DNA of 64,000 nucleotides from Russula earlei (GCA_025769875.1 JAGFNK010000049.1:1-64000); one strand, 5' to 3'; positions 36,386 through 47,632 are shown, counted from the first letter of the stretch. Numbers and translations: made by a program. Notes: generated from the sequence alone by a model not told the origin.

Positions 36386-37957
36386 AAGGCTATTGTATAA
36401 CCTTCCCGACCTATCCAAGCCTACCCTCTCGAATGCGAAGACTGCATTTTCCTTTTGAAGTGCATACGTCCGTGCAACACTTGTATCCGGATGGAAAGAA
36501 GACTCGTCCCAGGATACCGAGTTTAGTACCCCAATTATCCCTAGGCCTGTCCCTACTGTCGTCACGTATCTCGTAATCGGGTGTCAGCGAAAACTTGTCG
36601 TCTTTTCGTGGAAGGATGGAGAAGCACAAGATATAGATATCAAGGTTCGGTACCTAGAATGCATCCCTGATTCCTCATGACACAACCGCAGGAATCACCT
36701 CTTCCGCACTCGGCACGGACAATCGCCTTCTTGAATTCCCAAAGTTGTCTGCTTGGCATACGAGGCGGATTATTTTCTCTGGACACCATGTCCACGATTG
36801 AAATCGCCACCACCACCACGACGAGTAGGTCGGGCGCCGGCATTGACAAGGTAGGCATGAATGCGTTTTCGGGTTTGGGAGGGTACATGACCTTGGGTCT
36901 GGGATCGAAGCTCAGGCCGTGCGTCACTGATGTTGGAGACGCAGAGGTGCTTATTGCAAAAGATAGTATGTGCCACGTCTTCTAAACCTGTCCGCGCCTA
37001 ATTGCACAGCAGACGAGGGCCTCTTCATTGGTCTGGATGGCCAACCATCCCGTAAGGTGCATGTACCCTGGCCCGCACCTCCTGAGGATGTTAGTACGTC
37101 GTGCGGGGATGCAAAGTTGACCAGGAAGTTGACCAGGAAGTTAACCTTCACTGGTCAGGCTTCGTCGCACCATACATTTCTGGCGGGAGCGTGCTTAAAG
37201 CGCTCAGTGGTGACGCAGGATCAGTGCCCAGGCAGCCAACTTTCTGCTCAAGCTCAGTGCTCCAGATCCGCTCATTGATTTCTCTCCAAATATCACAGTC
37301 ACTACCCTTTCCGTTCAATCCTCCTCAATCCACGTCACCATCCGCACCTATCAATTATACACTGCGCCTCTTGACTCCATCGCCATCTGCCAAGTCACCC
37401 CTTTTCTTGGTAAGCACACCTATGGACTGGGCCACAGCAACTTTAGAAGGCAGCTCTTTATGGTGTATTCGTATGAGGTCGTGGGGCGAGCAAGTTGACG
37501 AGCTCATAGACGCTGGAAAGTATGCGGAAGTCTCGCTTTGCTCAACACTATAGATCCCTCCCTTCTGCCAGATAAAGTAATCGTCCATTAAAGTTGCTCG
37601 CGACGCCTACCTAATGCTCGCATTTTCCAGGACCAACGCACAAACCCGACCAAGGCAGTAGATGCCATTTCGCATTTCCGTGCGGGCGATTTTGGCAGCG
37701 CTCTGCATTTATTCGTCAAGGTAAATGCAAACCCAGCAAAGGTCATTTCCCTATATCCCGAGGCCATTTCAGGTCGCTTGTCCGTCCCACGCGACCCGTG
37801 GATCCCGATATTCGGTGGACCAAAGCCAGAGGCCCCACAGGAGGGAGTGTCGTGGTCCTCGTCCTCCAGCTCCTCGGAACACGGCTGTGATGTGGAAGAG
37901 CCACCATTATCAGGAGACAGCGGCATCGAAAGTGAGCAAGCTGAAAGCTCCGCTTGA
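36386..37957 (+). pseudogene. Vps39/Vam6 fragment (CNH domain to first clathrin-type repeats)
   Basis: Matches the fungal Vam6/Vps39 layout, a HOPS tethering subunit of vacuole and endosome fusion. Visible pieces: HTSVQHLYPDGK, VPTVVTYLVIGC with VVFSWKDGEA, ESPLPHSARTIAFL, SGLGGYMTLGLGSK, EGLFIGLDGQPSRKVHVPWP, SVLQIRSLISLQISQSLPFP, RMRSWGEQVDELIDAGKYAE, LLNTIDPSLLPDK, and FRAGDFGSALHLFVKVNANP with VISLYPEAISGRLSV. Plausible introns lie at about 36646-36691, 36966-37011, 37095-37149, 37576-37631. The frame is broken near 37530 and in the first exon. It stops at 37955-37957 with no C-terminal half, so this is a truncated gene copy. Confidence 0.75.
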
Positions 37958-38009
37958 CGCAACTCGCCCCTCCAGTCTAAAGGATCCGGAAACGGCTTGC
38001 CAGCCACCA

Positions 38010-38470
38010 CTACTGCCTCAGCTTCCCCTGCAGCAGCCATCTTATCCCAGCTGTCATCTCAGTCAGTCCAGCCGCCACCTCAGCTCGCCCCCAGCCGTCT
38101 AAGCAACAGTCGTGATGGCAGCCATCTCAGTCACATCCATGGCCACCTCAGCTCTTCCCTCTGCCGCCCATACCGTCACCAGCACCAGCACCAGCATCGC
38201 CACCTACACCGCCGCATCCCCAGCATCCCCAGCCGCTGCCGCCATCTCAGCCTTGTCCTTTGGCGCCACAGCTTTGTCCACCGTATTGCCAGCCACCGCC
38301 TCAGCCTCTTTAGCACCAGCCGTGCCTCCCACTGCCCCAGTCAGGATCGCCATCTCAATGCCTCCGGTGCCCCCAATGCTTATGCCTATGAACTCGCGCT
38401 TGCCGTCCACGCCCCTGCTTCCAGACCACGCCGCCATCTCGTGTCCGCCAACTGCCATCTCGCCGCCACG
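38010..38470 (+). repeat. Degenerate GCCRCCATCTCAGC-type minisatellite
   Basis: The motif GCC(A/G)CC(A/T)(T/C)CTCAG recurs irregularly with CCAGC spacers. Because stops are rare in it, long Ala/Pro/Ser-rich open frames appear in more than one frame; I do not take these as genes. Confidence 0.55.
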
Positions 38471-38689
38471 CCTCGTAAAAGACGTTAACGAGGAACAAGT
38501 AGAACAATCCCACGAAGAATCGGGTGATGAAGGACACGCCGCCGCCTCAGAGAAACAGAAGCCGCCACCATCGCAGGCCTTCGCCGACACACCCAGACAC
38601 GCCGATAGCTCAGGATGCACGCCGCACGCCACGCGCTATTGCCCATGCGTGCCACCGCCACCTCAGTTGGAGACGACCACGCAGCCGTG

Positions 38690-39105
38690 GCCGAGACACG
38701 ACGACAAAAACAATAGCCGTGCTCAACGTCTGTGACAACTTCCTCCCACACCTCGCCTCGGAGCCTCTCGTGCCCTCCCTCCTAGCGCCCGACACCCGCC
38801 CTGCCTTGGGTCTCCTCCGTCCCCAAGTGGTCGCAGCCCTCCGCGCCGACAACGCCTGGCGTAAGGCACACGGACATCCCCTCGCATGGGATATTCCCGA
38901 CTCTGACTTCATCTCCACCTCTGCGGACGGCACCACCGCCCACAACGGTGCTGCCCTGCCTCCGTACATCGCCTTCGTCCCGGCCCTCGCCCTCGGATCG
39001 CCCGCGGCGCGCACCCTCGCACTCGCAGAGACGCTCGAGCGCTGGCGCGCAGAAGCAAACGGGAAGGGCGGCTCATTCGCAGGCGTGATCGGTGGCTCGC
39101 GCTGA
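38690..39105 (+). pseudogene. Nudix/DUF4743 N-terminal fragment (thiamine-pyrophosphokinase-like Nudix family)
   Basis: The reading frame contains CDNFLPHLASEPLVPSLL, LGLLRPQVVAALRADNAWRK, GHPLAWDIPD and ALAETLERWRAEANGKG, the pattern I recognise from the N-terminal domain that precedes the Nudix fold in fungal DUF4743/Tnr3-like proteins. A TGA (39103-39105) then interrupts the conserved VIGGSR-x-RAEWYDMYRAP segment, which continues in frame beyond the stop. No Nudix box (GX5EX7REUXEEXGU) follows within the region, so the catalytic part is missing. Confidence 0.6.
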
Positions 39106-39427
39106 CGCGCGGAGTGGTATGACATGTATCGAGCTCCGGGCGGCGCGCTGCGCACGGACGGACAAGATCCGCACTCTCATCAAGAAGCTGGGCGAGCCGC
39201 TGCGCTTCCGCCTCCAGTCATCGGGACGTGACCAGGAACTCATGAGGGGATTTGTCGCCGCGAGACAGCTCTCTGGTCACCTGTAGTTCTCGCTGATTAG
39301 GGACGCCTCATCTAACACTCGCATGCAACCAACATCATTTGTTACAATGTATCAATATATCTATCTATCTGGGTTACAGTATTGTGCTTGCTGCTTCAGT
39401 ACACTTGGCAGGATGTACCCACAGCTG

Positions 39428-40305
39428 CATATAATGGTGGCTAGTTCTGGAATACAAACATACACCTTTCACCCTTCCCATTTCTTCTGCACTCGTTAAA
39501 TGGATATTAACACCTGGAGAGACCTGCTTCTTCCAAATCACCAAGACGTATGTGTCTATTTACGACAAGTTATTGAAACACCAGTACCTGCCGTGTACAC
39601 ACAAGGACCTTCAATCCCCCCCCGGGGAACCAAATGCGCTTACCCTCGTCCGTGCGTCTAGTGGAGAACTTGCCAGCTGTGATGCAGGAGCAGCTGCCAT
39701 CTCGGAGTAACTCTAGTTAATGATATCGCCGATGTCATTAACTAGAGTTACTCCGAGATGGCAGCAGGTACCGTTTTCCTAGACGACGGTCAGCACATCA
39801 CACCCCGGAGTGCTCTAGAAACACTCCGACGAGAATGTCGGCACGTCCAATTTGTCACCGATAATGAAGCATCATCTGGGGGCATCGCACTAAATCTCTC
39901 TTACATGGTCGAAGACATTTATCGTGCCCTTACAAATAATGTGCTGCAGTTCCTATCCCAAGAGCCTTCACACCACCGAACGGTTATCACTGATCACAGT
40001 TACCGGCTAAATGGTGTAATAAAAGTTCTATGGGAGGATAAGTCATCCCATGTATTCGACGGGTTCATGAGGGGTCTCATGTCTCATCTGGGATCGTGGC
40101 CCGAAACATTAATTACTTCCAGGGGCTCATTAACCAGTTACGAGGCCATCCTGGGCAAGGTTTGTATGGTTGCCTCTTTCAGTCATTCATTATCTGAGTC
40201 AATCTGTGCTTGTAGATTCTGTACCATGCGGCTGACCAGCCTTCAGTTGGATCACAGCAGCATGTTCGTTGGGCAGTCATCTCCAGTGGATTGCACTACG
40301 GACCA
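39428..40305 (+). pseudogene. Truncated, inverted duplicate of the kinase-like gene
   Basis: Opposite in orientation to the intact gene at 34026-35954. Similarity starts about 70 nt upstream of the ATG (39500) and covers exon 1 (WRDLLLP, VEDIYRALTN, SQEPSHHRTVITDHSYRLNG, GYEAILGK), intron 1 and the first part of exon 2, ending at the GGATTGCACTAC equivalent (about 40300). The kinase domain is absent. An inverted-repeat insertion at 39693-39765 and several indels destroy the frame before 39758. Confidence 0.85.
39693..39765. repeat. 31-bp perfect inverted repeat (hairpin) inside the kinase-like pseudogene
   Basis: Left arm 39693-39723 begins GCTGCCATCTCGGAG; right arm 39735-39765 ends CTCCGAGATGGCAGC. 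The arms are perfectly complementary, with an 11-nt centre that can pair further. The right arm is the native gene sequence (compare GAGTTACTCTGAGACGGCAGC in the intact gene); the left arm replaces native sequence. Confidence 0.92.
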
Positions 40306-41360
40306 ATGAAGACAAACTCTGCCGGCGAAACTTTGGCGGAAAAAGTCGTAAAGGCCATGTTCAAAGCCTTGTCGCAGGCTTTCTCGAGCAGATTCGACAG
40401 TATGCGCTCCGCCTTGAATTTAAAAGTACGGGTAGTTTTGCAACCTTTCCAGCTGTGGTGCTGATGGTGTACGCCGCAAATCAACATCGTAGCAGCAGTA
40501 TAGCATGGAAGCAATGTTCTGGAACGTGCGTCCTCGTTTGGTATCAAACTCGACGTGACTTGCCAACCCTCCGCTGATGGTGATGTACTTCATGTCCAAC
40601 TCATTCACGTAATCTGCCCAGGGAGAGGCAGTGGCTTGCAACTTCTCTGTAACCAAGTTAACAATCGAGTACTGCCACCGCCAAGCGCTGGTGAGAACGC
40701 ACTGGCAGCACTAATACTCATTCCGAGCTGTACGCGCTGAAAAACCTCACGCTCCGAGGCCGGTGATATTCCACTTGAGCTTTGGTCAGTCCTCACGAGA
40801 ACGCCCCGACGAGGGGAGACGTACCACACGTTATGCGCTTCTCGAACTTCCTCTTCCCCTCCATAGATATTTCATTTCGTCTGCCTTTGTGAGCCGCTGG
40901 GACTTGAGTTTCCGCGTGTCAGGGTCCCTGTCTGAAGAACGCTGTCACCCACTGGACGCGAGAAAGTTTGACGGGAAATCACACATAGGCAATCTAGAGA
41001 GGAACGAGTCGGTTTCATGGTGAGGGCGGTCGAAAGACGAGAGCGCACATGGCCATCTAGGAATTTTACAATGCTAGTGAGGCATTGCTTTCCATCCACG
41101 CAGACGCGTACTTCTTCACCGTCTTCAGCTTGCATCACGGCAAAGATAACAGGCGGAATGTAGAAGTTGTGGAAGAGGGAGTCGATCATTTCCATCTGCT
41201 TTGTTGTAGGCCACGCAACATCTTTTCTCCCCGCGTGAGCGCGAAGGAAGGCGAGAAAAGGACGAAAGGCACACCTCGTTGGTATGGCGGGTTTAGTTCG
41301 ATTTTACCATTATGAATTTGGACTGCACCGTGATGGTTAGGCCAGCTGCGGAGACGTTGA
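40296..41360 (-). pseudogene. DUF262 (GmrSD N-terminal-like) protein, truncated at both ends
   Basis: Minus-strand pieces in order: KIELNPPYQR, then after a GT-AG intron DVAWPTTKQMEMIDSLFHNF, YIPPVIFAVMQAEDGEEVRV, CVDGKQCLTSIVKFLDGHV, EREVFQRVQLGMSISAA, then after another intron KLQATASPWADYVNELD, RTFQNIASMLYCCYDVD and AKVSPAEFVFIG. This follows fungal DUF262 proteins, whose domain is shared with bacterial GmrSD restriction enzymes. The family's DGKQR motif reads DGKQC. The 5' end is cut at the border of duplication copy 2 (about 41427) and the 3' end meets the kinase-like pseudogene at about 40300. The frame is also unclear between about 40830 and 41010. Confidence 0.72.
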
Positions 41361-41454
41361 GGAAGAGAGGGCGTACTGTGGTTACAGACGGAGCGCGCAA
41401 TGACCTAGCCGGTTCCTGGTAGCAAGTGTCAGTGCTTTCGCTCAGCGCGTTGCT

Positions 41455-42180
41455 CGTGCTTGGAACCAAAACCAAGAAGCCTCTACGACTTGCTCTCAGC
41501 GAACTCGACAGGAAAACTGTGGCGCGGTTCGCATTTCGACACTTCGTGAGGGTGTGTCCAAACCGTTGTCTTCTATAAATGTCATTCACATCCCATTACC
41601 CTGGCGCGCATTTTGGCGCGCATAGATTGCGAAGAACGCCCAGGCTCATGGCATTTTCCATGGGGATATAGGGTATACAGACTCCAATCATATTGATCAT
41701 TTGTTGCGAGGAATCTCACACCCTCCCTTGAAGCGCCGGCGTACCCAGACGTCTAGCGCTTCTCCTACCCAATCGCTCGACGTGTCTCCAACATCCCAAC
41801 ATTCTCAAAGGACTCGGAACGCCGGGTCTCTTCGCCAAGACGACGATAAAGAGACTGGCCTACCTGGCACGTCCGAGGGCCGCACTGTTGGTCCAGGAGC
41901 TCGGCTGAGCTTGTCGAGACACGTGCCGATGCTGCGGTTGCGCCCGCAGCCTCCCGGACCGGACTGGGTGGGGGTGGTGATCGACTTCGTTCTCGTGCGT
42001 ATCACCATCATTACGTCTGTACTGATGGTCAGGATCCAGTAAGAAAACGTACGGACTTGGCTTGATGGACATAGATATGGCGGTCCCCGCAATGCCACGA
42101 CGACCTGGTGCATCCCTTGCCAATCCGAACAAGGCCGCGCGCAGAGTCACAGCGGTGGAGGTGGAATTTGCGAGTGACGA
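41455..42180 (+). pseudogene. Unknown gene, copy 2 (5' end missing)
   Basis: Retains LVLGTKTKKPLRLALSELD, the basic patch PLKRRRTQTSSASPTQS, SQRTRNAGSLRQDDDKET and the C-terminal YGLGLMDIDMAVPAMPRRP with ARRVTAVE. The N-terminal domain present in copy 1 is gone, and the coiled-coil segment is shortened by deletion, shifting the frame. Where copy 1 is broken (near 30420 and 30775), copy 2 keeps the frame, which helps define the ancestral gene. Confidence 0.6.
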
Positions 42181-43494
42181 ATCTCGACCTATCATGTGGG
42201 ATGCTATACGGTGGACGCAGGCTGCGTTAGCTGGTGTATCTGAGTACGTGACTGATAGGTGGACTCGCAGTGCATGCGGTTGTCGGTCACCAAGGCCTTC
42301 TCTTACTGTACGCCACTGGGAACTCAGCAGTTCACTACCATCTCGGCGATTTCATTTTTCCCTGTATCTGCTCAAACAACTCTATTCAAAATTTTGTAGT
42401 TATACTATTGAGTACCATTAATGTCATTCTAGCAAAGAAAAATTGCAGTCCATTGAGTGGTTCTCGAGTAATGTTTTGGCCTGGGGGTCACGCCTGCATC
42501 ACGCCTGCATCACACCGCTGTCATATGGCAGAGGGCGGAGTTTGATTCCAGCTGGGTGATCACATCACCGCCAGTACGCTGACTCGGAGGCCTCCAAGGA
42601 TCTGGGTACTCTCTCAATGCCATGTTACAGGTGGTCCAGTCGGCCAGCACAAGACCATACGTATGAGCAGTGGCTACAGGCAGCATTGAGTGACTACCGC
42701 AATGGGATCTGAACTCACCACACGGATCAAAGAGCAACTTGTTGCACATCCTGAGTTGAAAAACAACCAACAATTTGTGGGACTTTATGGCAGACAACGT
42801 AGTAGTAATACTCACTATCCCTCCTCATCGTCCCTCGCCTCATCAATAGGACCCTCACTGGCACAACCATTTGCACAGCTGCCTTCGCAACACTCTTACA
42901 GTACTGCACCATACAGTACTACTACACCATCATTCCAGATTCAATATTGGGACCAGATTCCACTCAATTAGATGCTACTCCTGTTTTCCCTAGTCCCCAC
43001 CTAATCGAATTGCCATTGTACATAACATTTCATCCCGGGCGGACTTTAATTCGGCATGTGTGTTACATGTATGTTACTTTCGTGACATTTGTGACCGCCG
43101 AGATGGTAGTGAACTGCCGAATTCCCAGTGGCGTACAGTATTGCTGCGGGGCTACGAGTCCTGGGCCCAGGGGTCGGGGATCGGCTTTCTATTAATCTGC
43201 TGAACTGAACTGCCGCGGTCGAGCGCCGACGGCGTCTATTTTCTTATCACAATGCTGTACAGTCCCTCAGCCTCCGCCCGTCCTGCCCGAACATTTGTGA
43301 TCCTGTATCCGAGCAATATCCATGTCATCAAAATGTATTGCCCCACGCCCAAAGATGGACAGGATAATCACCGTCTCCGATCAAGCCTATTGAATTCTCA
43401 CAGCTGTTTGAAGCTCTCATGGCATTTGCAACGAGGTTACCGCCCTCTTATATAGATTCCCTTATACAATCCCCTCATTACCCTCCATCTCTCG

Positions 43495-45660
43495 ATGTCT
43501 CAGCTTCCATCTTGCCATGTCATCCACGCTGACAATCGACTTGAAGAACGGATTGAGATAGGTACGCCACCCTTTGTTTGACCCTACTCTCTCACCAATC
43601 CCTCCCACCTGTCGTAGGTCCTGAATATCCTCCTCAGACTTTACAGTATCAAAAATGGCAAGGACACGTCCGATTTTCGGACAGCTCGGGCCCTCTCTAT
43701 GCCATGTATCTAAAGGTTGCAGAAGAACAAGACCAGAGGAGAGCCGAACGTTTGAGAGCAGATACAGACCAGATCCTCCTCTTTGTGAGTCCTAGTCGTC
43801 GCCATGTCAACATCGCTCGTCCAACTTACGATGTTTGATTGTCAGTGTGGCTTGTTCTCCGCCGCCGTCGCTGCTTTGGTCGTGCCATCGATGCCGAACC
43901 TCAAATCAACCCCAGACCCAACTACTACGGCCACGGAGCAAATGTCTAGTAACATCGAGACTATGATAAACATTCTTTCAAACTATACGTCCTTCCCCTT
44001 TCCTGACTACTGTCCTTACTCTGTCGGAACAAAGTTTGCCGTCTTGGTCAACTCATTCTGGCTCCTGAGCTTGCTCCTCAGTATCACGTGCGCCCTCATA
44101 GCAATATCGCTCCAGCAATGGGCACATCGACATGCGAAGGTCACCCCCATGCGATTCAGTCTGCCCGAGCAAGCTCGCATGCGTGCCTTCTTCGCCAAGG
44201 GCATCGAGACCCAGAACTATGGCCTCTTTGTCGAGTCGCTTCCCGTTCTGGTCCACGTTTCCCTCCTTTTCTTCTTCGCGGGATTTGCCCTCTTCGTGTA
44301 CGACCTCAACAACACTGTCTTCGCCCTTTCGTGCTGTTGGACCGTGTTTTTCATCCTGGGATATGGCTATATAACGATTATGCCCATCTTCCGACCCGAC
44401 AGCCCATTCTACACGCCCCTTTCTACTCCCGCAGCACGCATTTATGCCGGGGTATTTCGTGGAACCTCCCGAGTTCTCTGGATGGGCCACAGTTGCATTG
44501 GCGACGCTACCCGGGTGCGCCTCCAGAATATGAAGGATCGTCATCGTCATTGGCTCTCATGGGACATGATGAAGTTTGCTGAAGAAAAGGCTCGAAAGCA
44601 AACCCCGGAGATCAATGGCGATGTGTTGAAGCGGACGCTCGATGCAATGACCGAAGATCACGAATTGGAGCAGTTCTTCGAAAGCTTTCCTGGATTCTGC
44701 GATTCAAAAATAGTCGAAGATGCTCAACGTAGTCTTGATGTACTTGGCCGCGACAGACTGGCGGACGAACTAGGAGAGTTTTGGAACCGTACATTGTTAT
44801 CCAACCAGGTCCCCGTATCCGTCAAAGAACGACGACTGATCGTCTGCATGAGGGTCCTTGAAGCGGCGGACCTTCATAACGCAGCTCCACGGATCTTTCG
44901 TGACCTTTCACACCAACGAATGGGCAGAATTTTGCAAGCCATTGAATTGGCACATTCTCTAAAACCGTTTCGCAATGGAAAGCTTGCCCCGCTCGCAGTG
45001 TGCATCATTTCTTGCATCATTTCAAACGTTCAAGAACGCGACGATCGCTGGTTCTCCCTTGTAATGGATCAATTAGACATGACTGAAGACGTTCTTCGGT
45101 CGTACCTGGCACATGGCGATAGCGTACTCCTTGCCAACCTGATCCATGTCACTCGTCATCTCTTCCGCTCCATTCTCAAAGGTGATCTGGATCTGACTCG
45201 GAGGTCGTTGCGCTGTCTTCCGGCAGTCGCCAGATTCGACATCCTGAACACGGTTCCTGAACTGCAACGGGAGTTCTGTGCGTTGTGGAACGAGATCGTG
45301 GATCAAGCGCAGAAGAACAAGGGCGGGAGTAATATTTTCACCGAAATCCTCGTCGAGATTTGGCGTCTCCACCTTGCCTTGCATCGGACCGATTCTGCAC
45401 CGACGGATGTCTCCCATTCTGCGACCGGTCATAATGACAAGCCGCACCAGCCGGCCTCACATACTTTGTGCGAGATTGCCGACGATCGCTCTGAGTCGAC
45501 TTCCCACCAGCGTGATGTAGTCGGCGACGCAAGCAACGTGGCCAATCACGTTCCCACTACCACTTCCCTTCCCGACGTCAATGACGCTGTTTCATCCCAT
45601 GCAGCCCGCGGCGTCACACAAGACGTCGTCGATACCTCCCCCACATCAGCCAAGGCTTGA
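43495..45660 (+). CDS. DUF6535-family membrane protein, copy 2 (682 aa, intact)
   Basis: Exons 43495-43561, 43618-43784 and 43846-45660, introns of 56 and 61 nt, frame kept from ATG to TGA. The N-terminus reads MSQLPSCHVIHADNRLEERI, then PEYPPQTLQYQKWQGHVRF and RRAERLRADTDQILLF, and joins CGLFSAAVAAL in exon 3. Four hydrophobic segments lie between residues about 79 and 235, as in the family. The C-terminal 400 residues are soluble, helical and end in a Ser/Thr/Asp-rich tail. Function unknown; the family is expanded in agaricomycetes. It differs from copy 1 mainly by scattered substitutions and a 2-codon insertion (HQ, about 45447). Confidence 0.88.
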
Positions 45661-45995
45661 CGCGTCTCTCTCTGGACCCCTAGCGCTCTCCATCTTCTCT
45701 AGGGTAGCAGTCAGTTCTATCGGTTTCGCTTATAGACAGAAATGTCGCTCGGCCCCAACTCTCTCTCCTCTCGCATCGGAATCATATGGGACATCGATTA
45801 GCTGAGCTTGCAAAGCGGTTTCCAAGCCTTACATCTCCCTTTATGACAATGGTCTGGTTAATTTATCATTTACGCCCTCACCAGTCAAAGACTCTTGTGC
45901 TCGACCCGTTGAACCCTTCCGTCTATGTATTTTATACACCCCCTGCTGCGGTGACTGTTGTATACGACAAAGCTTTGACCATTCGCACGAACTGG

Positions 45996-46654
45996 GTTGA
46001 CAGATCCCAAGACACGCCCAAAACTCCCAGACGACGCAGGCGGGGTGGTGGGTGGGAGTCGGTACGTTAACGAGCACAAAGACGGGACGCAGGCAACGGA
46101 GTACAGCCCGACTGTATATGATATATGGGCAAAAGCTGGCTGACAATCGAACTGTACATTTACTCCTTGGAAGGTTATTGGCACAATTGGTCACCCATCA
46201 GATGCCTCGGGATCTCATAAATGTGAACGGGCAAAAACGACGTGCTTTCAATGATCTATTCCCAATGTTTAGGACAGAACCGGAAATATATGAAGAATAA
46301 TAGACATGTCTTCGGATGTACCACAATCGCTGACACACAGTATTTCACTAATCATGCACTAAACAACATCTACCAGTGGTTCCCGCCACGTTGGAAGAGT
46401 GAAGGGTTTCGTTGATTCGAGGCCAAAATTGCCTCTTCAAACATCGGTGGTTCGTCAACGTGATTGTGAAATACGTATGAGTGGTGCAAAGAAAGAAAGT
46501 TGATACCACTCCAATCCAAGGTACTAATGTTAATCATCATTTATGAGACAGCTCAATGTATATAGTACACATGAATTCATTAGGTCTTGGAGGCGACAGA
46601 TTACAGAACAGAAACCTCAGGTGCGCACGCGATCACCTACGGCTTGCGATCAAT
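45996..46654. other. Intergenic, 660 nt
   Basis: Downstream of duplication copy 2 and of the BTB gene's stop. No supported gene. Confidence 0.5.
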
Positions 46655-47632
46655 TCAAGCAGTATCATAAATGGGCACTTCGACGGCGTTTGGCAGGGAT
46701 TCCATCACGTCCTTGATGGCCTTGGAAGTGGAGGCCTTATCGTACACCGGGCTCTGACAATTGATCTTTTTGCACTTGACGGCCCAGCACGCCTGCGCGA
46801 CCTGCCACTCCTCCAAGCCGGCCAACACGCTGTTCCCAGAGGCGCAGCGCTCCAGCTCGCCGATCATCTTGTGACGCAGCTCGCGCCACTCGACGTGCGA
46901 AATCGGCTCGCGGCACCGCGAGCAGCGCGCCGTGGCGGGGTCGCCGAGCTGCGCGTCGGTGAGGAAGGGCGGCTGTGCGATGCGCTCGCGGAACTGCTCG
47001 CGGCGCGCGTGGTGCAGCTCGAACAGCGCGAGGAGGTCCGACGTGCGCAGGCGGAGGAGCGCGGCGCGGTTCGAGGGGTGGTACAGGTCCACCGCGAGCG
47101 AGCGCGTGGACGCCGTGCGGACGTCCTCCGCCCAGCCAAAGTGGCACGCCGCGGCGTACAGCCGGAGGGGCTCGTCGGCGAACGCGGGCGTGCGCAGGAG
47201 CGCGCGCACGATCGACGCCGGACCGGGCATGTCGTACTTCTCCGCCGCGTAGAGCACGGGCTCGACGGCGTCCCACGTGTCCAGCGTCGGGATTTCGAGG
47301 CCGCATATCATGCGCAGCAGCGACTCGAGCGTGCGCGCGTCCTCGGAGAGGCTGAGGACTTCGACGTCGGAGGTGGGGGCGGAGGCGCCGAGGGTCGCGT
47401 CCCGCTTGGGGTCGTTCCGTGGTCGCCAAGGGGAAGGTGTGGAACCCTGCGGGAGGGTGAACATCGTGCGAAACCAGGCGGACGTCATTTTGAGCGTCGT
47501 CGAGGGTACGCGGAAAAGCACGCCGTCGTGCGAGCCGAGCACGACGTCGGCATCGAAGGAAAACAGCGGGTGAAATTTGGAGGCTTGTGGTGCAGCAGGA
47601 TCTGATGGCCGGTCGGTTTCGGTTTTTTGCAT
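46655..47632 (-). CDS. BTB/POZ domain protein (325 aa, single exon)
   Basis: BTB domains mediate dimerisation and often link substrates to Cul3 ubiquitin ligases (family knowledge). The ATG at 47632 gives MQKTETDRPSDPAAPQ followed by the BTB signature: HPLFSFDADVVLGSHDGVLF, VPSTTLKMTSAWFRTMF, then LESLLRMICGLEIPTLD and VLYAAEKYDMPGPASIVRAL (about residues 20-160). The C-terminal half has a CSRCREPISH Cys pair typical of agaricomycete BTB proteins. The frame is open for 86 more codons upstream, but that stretch lacks BTB-like sequence and is more AT-rich, so I take it as 5' leader. The strongly GC-rich coding sequence produces long open frames on the plus strand (46556-47605) that are shadows. 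Confidence 0.9.
   Translation of the reverse strand: MQKTETDRPSDPAAPQASKFHPLFSFDADVVLGSHDGVLFRVPSTTLKMTSAWFRTMFTLPQGSTPSPWRPRNDPKRDATLGASAPTSDVEVLSLSEDARTLESLLRMICGLEIPTLDTWDAVEPVLYAAEKYDMPGPASIVRALLRTPAFADEPLRLYAAACHFGWAEDVRTASTRSLAVDLYHPSNRAALLRLRTSDLLALFELHHARREQFRERIAQPPFLTDAQLGDPATARCSRCREPISHVEWRELRHKMIGELERCASGNSVLAGLEEWQVAQACWAVKCKKINCQSPVYDKASTSKAIKDVMESLPNAVEVPIYDTA

Larger units (their letters stand above)
41427..45995. repeat. Segmental duplication, copy 2 (about 4.5 kb)
   Basis: Direct repeat of 29890-33895. Begins at CTTTCGCTCAGCGCGTTGC (about 41430), which matches about 29897. It then jumps about 170 nt relative to copy 1 to GCTCGTGCTTGG, consistent with a deletion. About 0.7 kb of sequence between the unknown gene and the DUF6535 gene (about 42300-43200) is mostly not shared. 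Ends near GCACGAACTGGGTTGA (about 45995). Confidence 0.85.

Noticed and set aside
38112..38735. 207-codon Ala/Pro/Ser-rich open frame
   Set aside because: Arises from the degenerate CCATCTCAG minisatellite, which stays open in several frames; no start context, splice sites or conserved motif.
46556..47605. 349-codon open frame on the plus strand
   Set aside because: It is the antisense shadow of the GC-rich BTB gene; no domain is visible, while the minus-strand frame shows a clear BTB sequence.
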